A DNA stretch of 64,000 nt from Planctomycetota bacterium (GTDB lineage Bacteria > Planctomycetota > PLA2), in contig JAJFFH010000011.1 in the NCBI GenBank assembly GCA_021776735.1, forward strand, positions 62,001 to 126,000, given 5' to 3'. The notes under the pieces are model-generated. The model saw only the letters and a list, made by a program, of their open reading frames with translations, had not been told where the DNA came from and ran no database searches. Below are positions 1 through 8,263 of this stretch, one piece after another; positions within the stretch are counted from its first letter, which is position 1; every line of letters begins with the position of its first letter. The translations under genes were made by a program, and so were the position numbers.

Positions 1-176
1 ACGGTGACCGTTTCGGTCTTGTAGCGAATCGACACGCTGGCATCGCGAGGTTCGTTGATGTCGCTGATCCGTTGCGGGCACGGAATGAAACCGTATTCGG
101 TTTCGAGGTAGGAGAAGTGCTCGCGGACATGGCGATCGAATTCGCTCACGATCGCGGAGTGGTCGGGATCAGCCAT
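1..176 (-). CDS. Unknown protein, N-terminal part (runs off the window)
   Basis: Fifty-eight codons are visible from an ATG at 176 down to base 1, where the window cuts the gene. The peptide begins MADPDHSAIVSEFDRHVREH and continues through a Y-L-E-T-E-Y-G-F stretch with a P-C-P-Q motif. It is acidic and soluble, with no signal peptide or membrane segment. I do not recognise the family. The open frame, sensible composition and proper start make it likely to be real. It lies downstream of the antitoxin-like gene on the same strand but is separated from it by about 145 bases, and it does not look like a RelE or ParE toxin in the part that can be seen. Confidence 0.55.
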   Translation of the reverse strand, partial: MADPDHSAIVSEFDRHVREHFSYLETEYGFIPCPQRISDINEPRDASVSIRYKTETVT

Positions 177-194
177 GGTCAGGGGCCGGCCGAC

Positions 195-290
195 TGACGG
201 TCCGCTGCATCGGCTTGTTGGACGGTGGCCCGCTCAGTGGCCAGCGAAGCCGGCCCGCTGCATCGGCATGTTGGCCGGCCCAACGCGACC
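195..290. repeat. Two direct copies of a short repeat, related to the edge of the GxxExxY element
   Basis: Two copies of a roughly 26-base unit (about 201-227 and 251-277) share the core CGCTGCATCGGC followed by TGTTGG. A similar string with CCCAACAAGCCGAC lies at the outer edge of the element near 54536-54560. These are probably remnants of the same mobile unit. Nothing else was recognised in the 177-321 gap. Confidence 0.4.
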
Positions 291-321
291 GATCTTGACT
301 GTCTCGGATGGAGCTGAACCT

Positions 322-546
322 TCACCGACGGCGCTCACGGAGACGCCTAGCGATCCGCTCGCGCGCCGCTTGCCAATCCACCGGTTCAACGGAACTGTCA
401 GCGAGTTCGCGGGCCCGCTTTTCGATTTCCGTGATCCACGCGTCGTTCACATCCGGGTCTGCCGGCCCATCAAGGCTGCATAGCAAGTCGTGAGCAAGCT
501 TGGCCCGCTCCTTGTGGGGAAGCGTCAGGGCGGCATCGCGTAGCAC
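322..546 (-). CDS. Addiction-module antitoxin-like protein, apparently orphan
   Basis: This 74-residue product resembles the addiction-module component family of antitoxins (Unstab_antitox type). It has an N-terminal A-L-x-L-P-x-x-E-R-A-K-L-A-x-x-L-L-x-S-L block, then an acidic P-D-P-D-V-N-D-A-W segment, then a basic amphipathic tail ending R-R-L-R-E-R-R-R. Family members bind and neutralise a RelE/ParE-type toxin and repress their own promoter. The GTG at 546 gives the usual length; the longer frame upstream is only MITE sequence read through. The partner toxin would be expected immediately downstream (below 322), but no toxin frame is present there. A GxxExxY-derived element begins just upstream, so the locus may be decaying. 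Confidence 0.6.
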   Translation of the reverse strand: MLRDAALTLPHKERAKLAHDLLCSLDGPADPDVNDAWITEIEKRARELADSSVEPVDWQAARERIARRLRERRR

Positions 547-584
547 CGGAGGGCCTATGCCCGGCGCGGGCCGCGGAAACCGTC

Positions 585-830
585 GGCCTTGTTGGGCGGC
601 CGCGCCCGGGAACTGGTTTTCAGCCACAGAGGACTCAGAGATCACAGAGAGACTCGCTGAATGCCATCCACCATCGCGGACCGCCGAAGCTGATGACCAG
701 GCCACGCCTCAATCCTGTGCTCTTCAGGCAGGACGGGACTTGGACCAAGAAGGGGTCGTGATCGCGTCTCCCACCTCTGTGACCTCTGTGATCTCTGTGG
801 CAAGAGTTTCTCATCGTCCGCCCAACGACT
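585..830 (-). mobile_element. Decayed MITE-like element carrying a GxxExxY gene remnant (copy A)
   Basis: The ends are imperfect inverted repeats built from CACAGAG units: GCCACAGAGGACTCAGAG near 622 and CCTCTGTGATCTCTGTGG near 782-800. On the minus strand the interior encodes the C-terminal end of a GxxExxY-type (PD-(D/E)XK-like) protein, recognisable as L-K-S-T-G-L-R-R-G-L-V-I-x-F-G-G-P; the N-terminal part is gone. It is related to the copies at 54300-54580 and 62645-62725. The rest of the 547-955 gap, to the end of larB, holds nothing I recognise. Confidence 0.6.
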
Positions 831-955
831 ACTTGTCTGGTTCGTCTGGTTCCGTAAGAGACGAGGCTCTTGCGGACTTGTGCGACTCCGGGGATCCGGG
901 AAAATGGCACGCGGCTCCTTGGACGGGTCTTGGACGACCGGGACACGATCGTCGG

Positions 956-1717
956 TCAGCGAGTCGGTGGGCCCGCCAGCGCGTTGATCAGGCACGCCGA
1001 GACCGCGGCGCCGACGCCGTTGTCGATGTTTACGCAGGTTACGTTCGCGGCGCATGAGTTCAGCATCGATAGCAACGCCGCGATGCCGCCCATGCCGGTG
1101 CCGTAGCCGATCGAGGTCGGCAGCGCGATGACCGGGGCGCCGACCAGGCCTGCGACGACCGACGCCAGCGCGCCCTCCATGCCCGCGACGACGATGAGAA
1201 CGCGGGCGCGTTGCAAGCGCTCCTGGTAGCGCAACAATCGGTGGATGCCGGCGACGCCCACGTCGTGGATCTCGTCCGGCTCGTGGCCGAGGTAGCGGCA
1301 CGTGGTCGCCGCCTCGCGGGCGACTCGTTGATCCGCCGTGCCCGCGGACACGATTGCCAAGCCCTCCGCGAACTCCGGTGCAGGCAATTGCGCCACGGTC
1401 TGTCCGATCAGGTCGTGGTCGGCCCCAGATACGGCTGCGCGCACGGCATCGGCCTGCTGCTGATCGATGCGCGTGCATAGCACGCGGCCCGCGCGCGCCT
1501 CGATCTCGCTGGCGATCGCGGCGATCTGCTCCGGCGTCTTGCCAGGGCCGTACACGATTTCCGGATGGCCCTGGCGCAGCGAGCGGTGGTGATCGACCGT
1601 GGCAAACCCCAGATCGGTGTACGGCGGCGATGCGCGCAACTGCGCCTCGGCCTGCTCTACGGTGGCTTCGCCGCGCGCCAGACGTTCCAGCAGCGCGCGC
1701 ACGTCGGCGCCGTTCAC
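956..1717 (-). CDS. larB: Nickel-pincer cofactor biosynthesis protein LarB
   Basis: LarB carries out the first step of nickel-pincer nucleotide cofactor synthesis, carboxylating the nicotinate ring of NaAD and releasing AMP. The product has 253 residues, normal for the family. A short N-terminal helical region is followed by the PurE-like (AIR carboxylase) domain from about residue 115. Visible blocks are S-A-G-T-A-D-Q-x-V-A-x-E-A, V-V-A-G-M-E-G-A-L-A-S-V-V-A-G-L, I-A-L-P-T-S-I-G-Y-G and L-N-S-C-A-A-N-V-T-C-V-N-I-D-N-G. The GTG start at 1717 overlaps the tsaD stop in a GTGA, so translation is probably coupled. LarC and LarE are not in the window, so the client enzyme (lactate racemase or another LarA-type enzyme) is unknown. 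Confidence 0.92.
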   Translation of the reverse strand: MNGADVRALLERLARGEATVEQAEAQLRASPPYTDLGFATVDHHRSLRQGHPEIVYGPGKTPEQIAAIASEIEARAGRVLCTRIDQQQADAVRAAVSGADHDLIGQTVAQLPAPEFAEGLAIVSAGTADQRVAREAATTCRYLGHEPDEIHDVGVAGIHRLLRYQERLQRARVLIVVAGMEGALASVVAGLVGAPVIALPTSIGYGTGMGGIAALLSMLNSCAANVTCVNIDNGVGAAVSACLINALAGPPTR

Positions 1718-2718
1718 GGCGTGCCCCCGACGTAGGCGTCCAGATACAGATCGTCGCGCGCACCCGCGGCCAGCAGTTCCGCGCCGCGGATGGCGATCAT
1801 CGCGGCGTTGTCGGTGCACAAGGAGCGCGGAGGCACGAACACCGTGATCCCCGCCGCGGCGGCCCGCTCGACCGCCAGCTCGCGCAACCGGGTGTTCGCG
1901 GCCACGCCGCCGCCGAGGACAAGCTGCTTGATTCCGCGCCGCCGTGCCGCGCGCACCGCCTTGAAGGTCAACACGTCCGCAATCGCCTCCTGCGCGCTCG
2001 CCGCCATGTCGGCGACCTTAATCGTCGCCGTGTCCGGGTCCGCCCGGCGCTTGTCCTGCCCCTTCAGCTTGTAGAGCACCGAGGTCTTCAACCCCGAAAA
2101 CGAAAAGTCGTCGTTCGCATGGTTCTTGAGCGGCCGCGGCAACGCAAACGAAAAGGCATCGCCGTCCTTGGCTGCCTCCTCGATGGCCGGTCCTCCTGGA
2201 TACGACAGCCCGAGCAGCGCGGCAACCTTGTCGAAACACTCGCCCGCCGCGTCGTCGATGGTCTGTCCGAGGCGCTGATACGTGCCCGGCTCCGGCACTT
2301 CGAACAGCAGGGTGTGGCCGCCGGATGCGATGAGGGCCAAAATGGGGGGGGCGGGGGCAGGATCGAGAAGATACGCCGCGGCGACGTGGGCTTGCAGATG
2401 GTTCACACCGACCAGCGGCAGCCCACGGGCAAACGCGAACGCCTTGGCGGCCGAGAGGCCGACCAGCAACGGGCCGATCAGGCCGGGGCCGTTGGTGACC
2501 GCGACCGCGTCCGGGGCGCCGCCGCCCGCCGTGAGCACCTCGTCGAGCACCGGCACCATCCGCTCGGCGTGCGCACGGGCGGCGATCTCCGGCACCACGC
2601 CGCCGAACGGACGATGCAACGCGTTTTGGCCGTACACCGCCTCGGCGAGGATCACGCGGTCCTCCACGAGAGCGACGGAAGTTTCGTCGCAGGAGGTGTC
2701 GATGCCCAGGACGCGCAT
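1714..2718 (-). CDS. tsaD: tRNA N6-threonylcarbamoyladenosine synthase TsaD
   Basis: TsaD transfers the threonylcarbamoyl group from threonylcarbamoyl-AMP to A37 of ANN-decoding tRNAs, with TsaB and TsaE. The 334-residue ASKHA-fold protein shows L-G-I-D-T-S-C-D-E-T at the N-terminus, the metal-binding N-H-L-Q-A-H (His107, His111), the S-G-G-H-T loop and the late T-D-N-A-A-M-I motif with Asp303. It sits 11 bases after the S41 protease gene and overlaps larB. Residues 184-188 (K-D-G-D-A) are encoded by a copy of the dispersed GGACGGCGAT repeat, in the surface region before F-S-F-A-L-P-R-P. This is a housekeeping gene with a secure call. Confidence 0.96.
   Translation of the reverse strand: MRVLGIDTSCDETSVALVEDRVILAEAVYGQNALHRPFGGVVPEIAARAHAERMVPVLDEVLTAGGGAPDAVAVTNGPGLIGPLLVGLSAAKAFAFARGLPLVGVNHLQAHVAAAYLLDPAPAPPILALIASGGHTLLFEVPEPGTYQRLGQTIDDAAGECFDKVAALLGLSYPGGPAIEEAAKDGDAFSFALPRPLKNHANDDFSFSGLKTSVLYKLKGQDKRRADPDTATIKVADMAASAQEAIADVLTFKAVRAARRRGIKQLVLGGGVAANTRLRELAVERAAAAGITVFVPPRSLCTDNAAMIAIRGAELLAAGARDDLYLDAYVGGTP
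2158..2167 (-). repeat. Dispersed GGACGGCGAT motif, copy 1 (AGCCAAGG subtype)
   Basis: Inside tsaD, read in the coding direction as K-D-G-D-A. Confidence 0.8.
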
Positions 2719-2729
2719 GCGCCGTTGGC

Positions 2730-4037
2730 CTACTGGATGCGCGTGACGACGGGGTCGCCGCGCAGGACCGCGATGGCGGCACGGAGCTGCATGTCCACGA
2801 ACTCCGGGTGGACCGGCGCCGCGGCCGGGTTCCAGGTGCGGATTTCCTCGTCGTCGAATACGGCTTTCAGCTTGCCGCGCTCCTTCTTGCGTAACGGCAC
2901 GCGCACGTCGGGCGGGATTCCGGCCAGCGGATCCTTCCCGGCTCGGCGCGCGTAGTGATGGCCGTTCGGGGTCTCGTAGATCGACGTGGTCCGGCTAAAC
3001 AGCGCGGGCCCGGCGTCGGTAGGAATCTCCTCGACGATCTGGACCAGGAACTTGCCGTACGTCGGTTCGCCGACCAGAACGGCGCGGCAGTGGTCGTGCA
3101 GCGCACTCGCGAAAATCTCGCTCGCGCTCGCCGACCAGTGGTCCACCACGATCGCCAGCGGCAGCGACGGAAACATCGTGCCCTTGCGCTGGGCTGCGTA
3201 GGTCCGGGTGAACTCCTCGCGCCGGCCGCGCTGGCGCACGATCACTCCGCTGGACAGGAACAGGTCGGCCAGCTCCACGGCGCGGTCCAGCAGGCCGCCC
3301 CCGTTTCCGCGCAGGTCGATGACCAGCGCCTTGAGTCCCTTGTCCTTCATCTTTCCGGCGGCGGTTCGAAACTCGAGAACCGTGTTTTCCTTGAAGCCTT
3401 TCACGCGCAAGTAACCGATCCCGCGATCCTTGTCGACCATCCGCGCGCCGAACACGGTGCCGGTATCGATCCAGTCCCGAAACACGTCGGCCTCGCGATC
3501 GGTGTCGTCCGCAGAACGCATGGTCAGGCGAACACTGGTCCCCCGCGGTCCGCGAATGGCCCCCTGATAGGCGGTCCGTCCCTGCCGGCTCAGATCCGCG
3601 ACGGCGCGGCCGGCAATCCGGACAATGGACTCGCCCACCCTGAGCCCGGCCTTGTCGGCGGGCCCCCCCGGCTTCACGCCGGTCACGACCAGTCGGTCCG
3701 CGTGGGAGTCGTCGATGCGAATCCCGATGCCGGGGTAGCGTCCGCTCGACATCTCCCGCTGGCGCTCGACGTCCCACGGCGGCGTGACGGCGGCGTAGCC
3801 GTCGAAATGCGCCAGCCAACTGTTGATCGCCTTGAACTGGGCCTCGCGCGCGTTCCGCTCGTCCCCCAGGCCCCAGACACAATCCTGCGCCATCCGATCG
3901 CGCACATAGGAAAACGCCTGGGTGTCCCACGAAACGCCCGGGGCGCCGTATCGACGCTCGGCAATCAGGAGCGCCACAAAGCCGAGGAGCACCACGAGCA
4001 GCGGCACGATGAGGAACAGGAACTGGCGCCGGGTCAC
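2730..4037 (-). CDS. Membrane-anchored S41 (C-terminal processing) peptidase with PDZ domain
   Basis: CtpA/Prc-type serine protease of 435 residues. One N-terminal membrane segment (about 5-25) anchors it facing the periplasm. A PDZ domain (about 100-175, G-I-G-I-R-I-D-D and P-G-G-P-A-D-K-A-G-L) is followed by the S41 catalytic domain (about 205-385). The block G-Y-L-R-V-K-G-F leads into D-L-R-G-N-G-G-G-L-L, the nucleophile region W-S-A-S-A-S-E (301-307), and the general base Lys329 in Y-G-K. The GTG start at 4037 lies six bases after a TACGAT -10-like box, so the mRNA may be leaderless. It heads an operon with tsaD and larB. The substrate cannot be told from sequence. Confidence 0.88.
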   Translation of the reverse strand: MTRRQFLFLIVPLLVVLLGFVALLIAERRYGAPGVSWDTQAFSYVRDRMAQDCVWGLGDERNAREAQFKAINSWLAHFDGYAAVTPPWDVERQREMSSGRYPGIGIRIDDSHADRLVVTGVKPGGPADKAGLRVGESIVRIAGRAVADLSRQGRTAYQGAIRGPRGTSVRLTMRSADDTDREADVFRDWIDTGTVFGARMVDKDRGIGYLRVKGFKENTVLEFRTAAGKMKDKGLKALVIDLRGNGGGLLDRAVELADLFLSSGVIVRQRGRREEFTRTYAAQRKGTMFPSLPLAIVVDHWSASASEIFASALHDHCRAVLVGEPTYGKFLVQIVEEIPTDAGPALFSRTTSIYETPNGHHYARRAGKDPLAGIPPDVRVPLRKKERGKLKAVFDDEEIRTWNPAAAPVHPEFVDMQLRAAIAVLRGDPVVTRIQ

Positions 4038-4043
4038 GGCGGA

Positions 4044-4049
4044 ATCGTA
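4044..4049 (-). promoter_or_regulatory. -10-like box (TACGAT) for the S41-tsaD-larB operon
   Basis: It ends six bases before the GTG at 4037. No convincing -35. The short distance predicts a leaderless transcript. Confidence 0.45.
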
Positions 4050-4180
4050 CCACCGGGCTGAATCCGGCCGCTTCCGGCGGGTCCGGGATGGCCGGACGCG
4101 GACCAGGAGGTCATGAGGGGGGCGGGGGACGGTTTGCCGTTTCGCGCGAAGGGCCGTAGGATGGTGTACGGCGGCGGATC

Positions 4181-4522
4181 ATGAAAGTAACGCGCGGGGA
4201 TACCGACGGGATTCCGGTCCTCAAACTCGACGGTGAGTTCGACTCGTTTGAGACCGATCTCGTCCGCGAGGCCTTCGAGGCCTGCCTTCAGGCGGGCTCG
4301 CGCGATGTCGTGCTCGATCTGGGCGCGATGACGTTCGCGAACTCGACGACGATCGCCTACTTCATCACCGCCCAAAAGCGCGCCACCGCCAGCGGCGGCC
4401 GGCTCGTGCTAGCGCGACCGCGCGACTTTATCGTGAAGACCCTCGCGACCCTCGGCCTCGACCAGGTCTTCTCGATCTCGGAAACCGTCGAAGCAGCGGT
4501 AAACGAACTCCGCCCGGCGTAG
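4181..4522 (+). CDS. STAS-domain anti-sigma factor antagonist
   Basis: A single STAS domain of 113 residues, the size of SpoIIAA/RsbV-type antagonists. In that family an unphosphorylated antagonist binds an anti-sigma kinase and frees a sigma factor. Visible signatures are the L-K-L-D-G-E-F-D strand-turn, V-V-L-D-L-G and the A-N-S-T-T-I helix start, which holds the Ser/Thr phosphoacceptor. The end, L-A-T-L-G-L-D-Q-V-F-S-I, is also typical. No RsbW-like kinase is encoded nearby, so the partner is unknown. Within this window the PP2C gene at 51986 is the only visible candidate for dephosphorylation, and that link is speculative. Transcription is convergent with rodA. Confidence 0.85.
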   Translation: MKVTRGDTDGIPVLKLDGEFDSFETDLVREAFEACLQAGSRDVVLDLGAMTFANSTTIAYFITAQKRATASGGRLVLARPRDFIVKTLATLGLDQVFSISETVEAAVNELRPA

Positions 4523-4650
4523 CGAACGCGACCGAGACCGACCGAGACCGCTAGTGGGTCCGACGCCGGTCCACGCGCCAGGGAAATGTGTCCGGGAGCA
4601 GCCCCACTAACCCAGCCCGGAGTTTCCACCGCGGACAGGTTTCTCCCCGC

Positions 4651-4666
4651 GCAGGGCCCCCCCTGC
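4651..4666. terminator. GC-only hairpin between convergent STAS and rodA genes
   Basis: GCAGGG and CCCTGC form a six-pair stem around a CCCC loop, set inside a wider imperfect repeat (GACAG ... CTGTC). It could serve transcripts from both sides. There is no T-run. Confidence 0.35.
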
Positions 4667-4674
4667 TGTCCCTA

Positions 4675-5838
4675 CTACCTAAAATCGCCGCGGCCGAATT
4701 CGTAGCTGGGGCGCGCCGCGACGTTGCAGACCAGCGCGATCGCCAGCATCGACACCACCACGCTGGAGCGGCCCAGCGACAGGAACGGCAGGGTCAAGCC
4801 GGTCACCGGCAGGAGACCGACGTTCATTGCGAGGTTGACGAACACCTGGAACGAAAACAACGCGAACACACCGAGACACAGCAACCGGCCCGCTGGATCG
4901 CGCTGGCGGGACGCCACGCCGAGAATCGCGCCCAGCAACCAGATGAACAGCCCCAGTACGACGATTACACCGAGAAAGCCGAACCGGTTCGCGACCGACG
5001 CGAACACGAAGTCGTTGTGGCGTTCAGGAACCCTCAGTGCCGCGTACCCGCCGGGCGAGCCCTCCGCGGTCCCGGCGAATCCGCCGACCCCGATCGCAAC
5101 CTGCGCGCGCGCCACCTGGTAGAGCTCCTTGCGCTCCATATCGCGCGTCTCGACCTTCCCGCGCTTCATGAGCCCGAGTTGCACGAGGAAGCCGTCGATC
5201 CGGCGACGCTGGTAGTCCTTGAGACCGAACTCGTAGATCGGCACGATGGCCGCCGCCCCCATCACCGCGATGATGGCCAGGTGCCGCAGCCGAGCACCCG
5301 CACAAAACAGCATCGTGAACAGGATCGGCGCGAGCAGCAGCGCGGTGCCGAGATCCGGCTGGAGCAGGATCAGGCCCATGGGCACCAGCGTCAACACAAA
5401 CGGAACACCCAGGCCGGCAAACGTCTTGTAGCTCGACCGAAAGCGGATGAAACGCGCCAGGGTCAGGACGATGGTGAGCTTCATCAGTTCGCTGGGCTGA
5501 AAATCGAAGCCCGCGAGGGTGAGCCAGCGCCGCGCGTCGTTGCGCACCACACCGGCGAAGAGGACGACGATCAACAGGAGCAGGCTCGCGGCATAGATCA
5601 GGTATGCCTGCTCCACGATTTTCTTGTAGGGCACGAGCACGGCCGCGACCGCGGCTGCGAGGCCGATCAACACGCCCGTCGCCTGGCGCACGTGCAGGTC
5701 CCCCATCCAGCCCGTGGCGGTCTTGATCTCGATCCGGGCGAGCGCAATCAGGCCAAAGGCGATGAGCGCCACCGCCGGGATCAGCAGCGGCAGGTGCAGG
5801 GCCCGCCGAAGATCGCGCGCAACCGCCCGGCGGCTCAC
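4675..5838 (-). CDS. rodA: Peptidoglycan glycosyltransferase RodA (SEDS family)
   Basis: RodA polymerises lipid II glycan strands during elongation, working with the PBP2 encoded just upstream. The 387-residue protein has about ten membrane helices. SEDS landmarks visible are R-W-L-T-L-A-G-F-D-F-Q-P-S-E-L-M-K-L, Q-P-D-L-G-T-A-L-L-L, L-K-D-Y-Q-R-R-R-I, the periplasmic I-G-V-G-G loop, and P-E-R-H-N-D-F-V-F-A. After that last motif the usual E-E is replaced by N-R (A-N-R-F-G-F), a small oddity. The start is the GTG at 5838, which overlaps the PBP2 stop in a GTGA, so the two are translationally coupled. It is the last gene of the mre/rod cluster. Confidence 0.93.
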   Translation of the reverse strand: MSRRAVARDLRRALHLPLLIPAVALIAFGLIALARIEIKTATGWMGDLHVRQATGVLIGLAAAVAAVLVPYKKIVEQAYLIYAASLLLLIVVLFAGVVRNDARRWLTLAGFDFQPSELMKLTIVLTLARFIRFRSSYKTFAGLGVPFVLTLVPMGLILLQPDLGTALLLAPILFTMLFCAGARLRHLAIIAVMGAAAIVPIYEFGLKDYQRRRIDGFLVQLGLMKRGKVETRDMERKELYQVARAQVAIGVGGFAGTAEGSPGGYAALRVPERHNDFVFASVANRFGFLGVIVVLGLFIWLLGAILGVASRQRDPAGRLLCLGVFALFSFQVFVNLAMNVGLLPVTGLTLPFLSLGRSSVVVSMLAIALVCNVAARPSYEFGRGDFR

Positions 5839-7757
5839 TCGGTGGTCTCCGCATAAAAGCCCGCCAGGAACTCGGCCAGACGCGGTCCGCACTCCTCGCC
5901 GGAGTGTCGGCGCGCGTTCAGTACGACAATCGCGAAGGAGATCGGCGGACGCCCGGCGCGCGCCGGAGCAAACCCCGCAATCCAGGAGTTGTAGCGCGGG
6001 TCGCGCTGGCCGCCGCGCACCTGCGCCGTACCGGTCTTGCACGAAATCTGAAACCGCGCCAGACCGAGTCCTCGAGCGGTGCCACGCACGGGCACCTCCC
6101 GCAGCGCGCTCCGCACCGCCTCGAGATGGCCCGCATCGAGCCCGAGGGGCGTGCGCCGGACCGGCGTACGGGTGAGCCCCGCCTTCGCGACGACATGAAC
6201 GTCGGGCAGCACACCCGTGGCAAGGCCGGCGTACGCGCGCGCGATCTGAACCGGCGTGACCAGGATGTTGCCCTGACCGATCGCGGTGGCGATGTACTGG
6301 TACCAGGTCGTATCCATGCCGAACTCGAACCTGCCGCGGGTCCGGCTGGTCTCGACACCCGGCGACCGGCCGAATCCGAAGCGCCGGCCGGTTTCGTAGT
6401 AGATCTTGAACTTCCTGGTCGTCAACAGGCCCTGCATACCGGTCTGGAAGTACACGTTGCACGACCTCACGAGCGCCTCATGCAGCGAGACATCGCCGTG
6501 CACGCCGGCACACTTCAAGGCGTTGCGGATCACGCGCCCGCCGGCGGTGCGGAAGTACCGGTCGCAATGAAACTTCGTGGATCCGTTGATCACGCCGGCC
6601 CGCAGGGCCGCCAGCGCGGTGAAGGGCTTCATGATCGAGCCCGGGATATGCGCCGAGGACGCCGCCCGGTCGACCAGCGGCGTCGGACCGCCCTTGCGCG
6701 TGCGCCAGGTCTCGAGGGTACGGACGTACTCGTCGGGATCGTAGGTCGGCGATGCGGCCATCGCGAGCACCGCGCCGGTCTCGGCGTGCAGGACGACGAG
6801 CGCGCCCTCGTCCCCGCCGAGTACGTCCAGGGCTCGCTGCTGATCCTCGTGGCGAAGGGTCAGGCGTACGTCGAGTCCGCCGACGGCGCGCGCCGCGGTC
6901 TCCATCTCGCGGCCGCCGCCGCGCGGATTCCGCAAGAAACGCACCCAGCCGGTCACGCTGGAAAGCTCCTCGTCGAACGCACGCTCAAGTCCGCGCACAC
7001 CGCGCTCGACGTCGACGTAGCGCCCCCCACCCTCGGGATCCTGGGTCCGAATCCGATCGCGCCGAACGCGTCCGACGAGATGGACGAACGCACGCCCTCC
7101 CGGCATACGCCGCGACTGCACCGTCTCGACGAGGAACGCGGGATACCGCGCCGGGTGCAACTGCACCTCGCGGGCCGCCTCGTAGGAGATGTCACGCGCC
7201 ACGGTACGCCCGCGCCAACCGAGGTCAGCCCACGCCATGCGCCGCCGGCGCGCACGCCGCACGCCTACAAGATTCCCGAGTTCCTTTTTGAGCTTTTTCT
7301 TGGCGCCGTCGATCCGCAGCTCTACGCGCTTGCGCAACTCCGCCTCCGGCATGGAGAGCTTGTCGGCCAGGAAAGCCAGTTCGCGGTGGTCGGCAAAGCG
7401 CCAAGTCCGGGGCGGGCGACGGCACTGCGGACACGGAACGCGGGCGCCATCGGGCTTGAAGTAGCGCACGAACGCGCAGTTGCGGCACACGTGGCGCTCG
7501 GCTTCCCACGGCGCGGCCCGCACGACGAGATCGAACGCGGCCGCACCATGCGACAGCGCCTTGCCGTCGGCATCGAGAATCCGTCCGCGCGGCGCATGGA
7601 CGGGACGCCAACCGGCGGCCTGCGATCGCGCACGCGCCTCCCAGAACTCGCGGTCGGTAACCTGGAACGAAAAGGTCCGCACCAGGATGACGACCGCCCC
7701 CGCGAGACACAGCAAAAGGAGCACACCGAGCCGCTGGTGGTAGGTCGGCGGCTTCAT
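5835..7757 (-). CDS. mrdA: Penicillin-binding protein 2 (elongasome transpeptidase) with a CxxC-CxxC insertion
   Basis: Class B PBP that crosslinks peptidoglycan made by RodA. It has 640 residues: an N-terminal membrane anchor (about 9-30), the non-catalytic domain with P-R-G-R-I-L-D, and the transpeptidase domain with Ser374-I-M-K377, Ser432-C-N434 and Lys574-T-G576. The odd part lies at residues 91-112: Cys91-x2-Cys94 and Cys109-x2-Cys112, in a segment that looks like a zinc ribbon inside the pedestal domain. I know of no such insertion in textbook PBP2. A basic stretch (about 150-175) follows. The ATG at 7757 overlaps the mreD stop (ATGA). It forms one operon with mreC, mreD and rodA. Confidence 0.92.
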   Translation of the reverse strand: MKPPTYHQRLGVLLLLCLAGAVVILVRTFSFQVTDREFWEARARSQAAGWRPVHAPRGRILDADGKALSHGAAAFDLVVRAAPWEAERHVCRNCAFVRYFKPDGARVPCPQCRRPPRTWRFADHRELAFLADKLSMPEAELRKRVELRIDGAKKKLKKELGNLVGVRRARRRRMAWADLGWRGRTVARDISYEAAREVQLHPARYPAFLVETVQSRRMPGGRAFVHLVGRVRRDRIRTQDPEGGGRYVDVERGVRGLERAFDEELSSVTGWVRFLRNPRGGGREMETAARAVGGLDVRLTLRHEDQQRALDVLGGDEGALVVLHAETGAVLAMAASPTYDPDEYVRTLETWRTRKGGPTPLVDRAASSAHIPGSIMKPFTALAALRAGVINGSTKFHCDRYFRTAGGRVIRNALKCAGVHGDVSLHEALVRSCNVYFQTGMQGLLTTRKFKIYYETGRRFGFGRSPGVETSRTRGRFEFGMDTTWYQYIATAIGQGNILVTPVQIARAYAGLATGVLPDVHVVAKAGLTRTPVRRTPLGLDAGHLEAVRSALREVPVRGTARGLGLARFQISCKTGTAQVRGGQRDPRYNSWIAGFAPARAGRPPISFAIVVLNARRHSGEECGPRLAEFLAGFYAETTE

Positions 7758-8263
7758 GCGAAGTCGTACCTCCGACGACCGCGGAGAGCGCGCTTGAAAA
7801 AGCCGCTCTTGTCCCACAGCCCGAAGATGAACGGAGCCAAGGGAACGGAGCAGAGGCCGCTCACCAGCGCGCGAACGAACCCCGCACCGACCGGACCCGG
7901 CACGGTGACAGCGGCGAGCAGCAGGCCGAGCAGGGCGGTCAGCAGCGCGCAAAACGAAAGCGCGACGACGTGTGAGATGTAGGCGTCCGTTGGCACATAC
8001 CGCCGCAGGTGCAGCGCGAAATACGCGGCGCTGCCGTACAGGAACCCGAAATGGCCGAGAGGTTGGGCCGAGAAACTATCGACCAGGAGTCCCATGACCA
8101 CGGCAAGGCCGAGTTGGCCCGTGTCCTTGGCCCGAAAGCCGACGTAGAACGCCGTGATAAGCGGCAGATCCGGCGGGGCCCACTGGAGTCCGAATCGATC
8201 CGGCGCCACAACGCGCAACGCCGCGTCGAGCACGATCACCACGAGAATGCCGAGGTAGGCCAT
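7754..8263 (-). CDS. mreD: Rod shape-determining protein MreD
   Basis: A small (169 residues) polytopic inner-membrane protein with five or six hydrophobic helices, of MreD length, placed between mreC and PBP2 as usual. The sequence is weakly conserved. The P-P-D-L-P-L-I stretch and the G-L-L-V-D-S-F-S-A-Q-P-L-G helix turn (compare the G-L-x-x-D family signature) support the call along with synteny. The start ATG shares one base with the mreC stop (TAATG), and its end overlaps the PBP2 start. It likely links MreB filaments to the wall synthases. Confidence 0.88.
   Translation of the reverse strand: MAYLGILVVIVLDAALRVVAPDRFGLQWAPPDLPLITAFYVGFRAKDTGQLGLAVVMGLLVDSFSAQPLGHFGFLYGSAAYFALHLRRYVPTDAYISHVVALSFCALLTALLGLLLAAVTVPGPVGAGFVRALVSGLCSVPLAPFIFGLWDKSGFFKRALRGRRRYDFA

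Noticed and set aside
4675..6462. A 595-residue RodA
   Set aside because: The extra N-terminal part is antisense-frame noise across PBP2; the GTG at 5838 gives normal RodA length.
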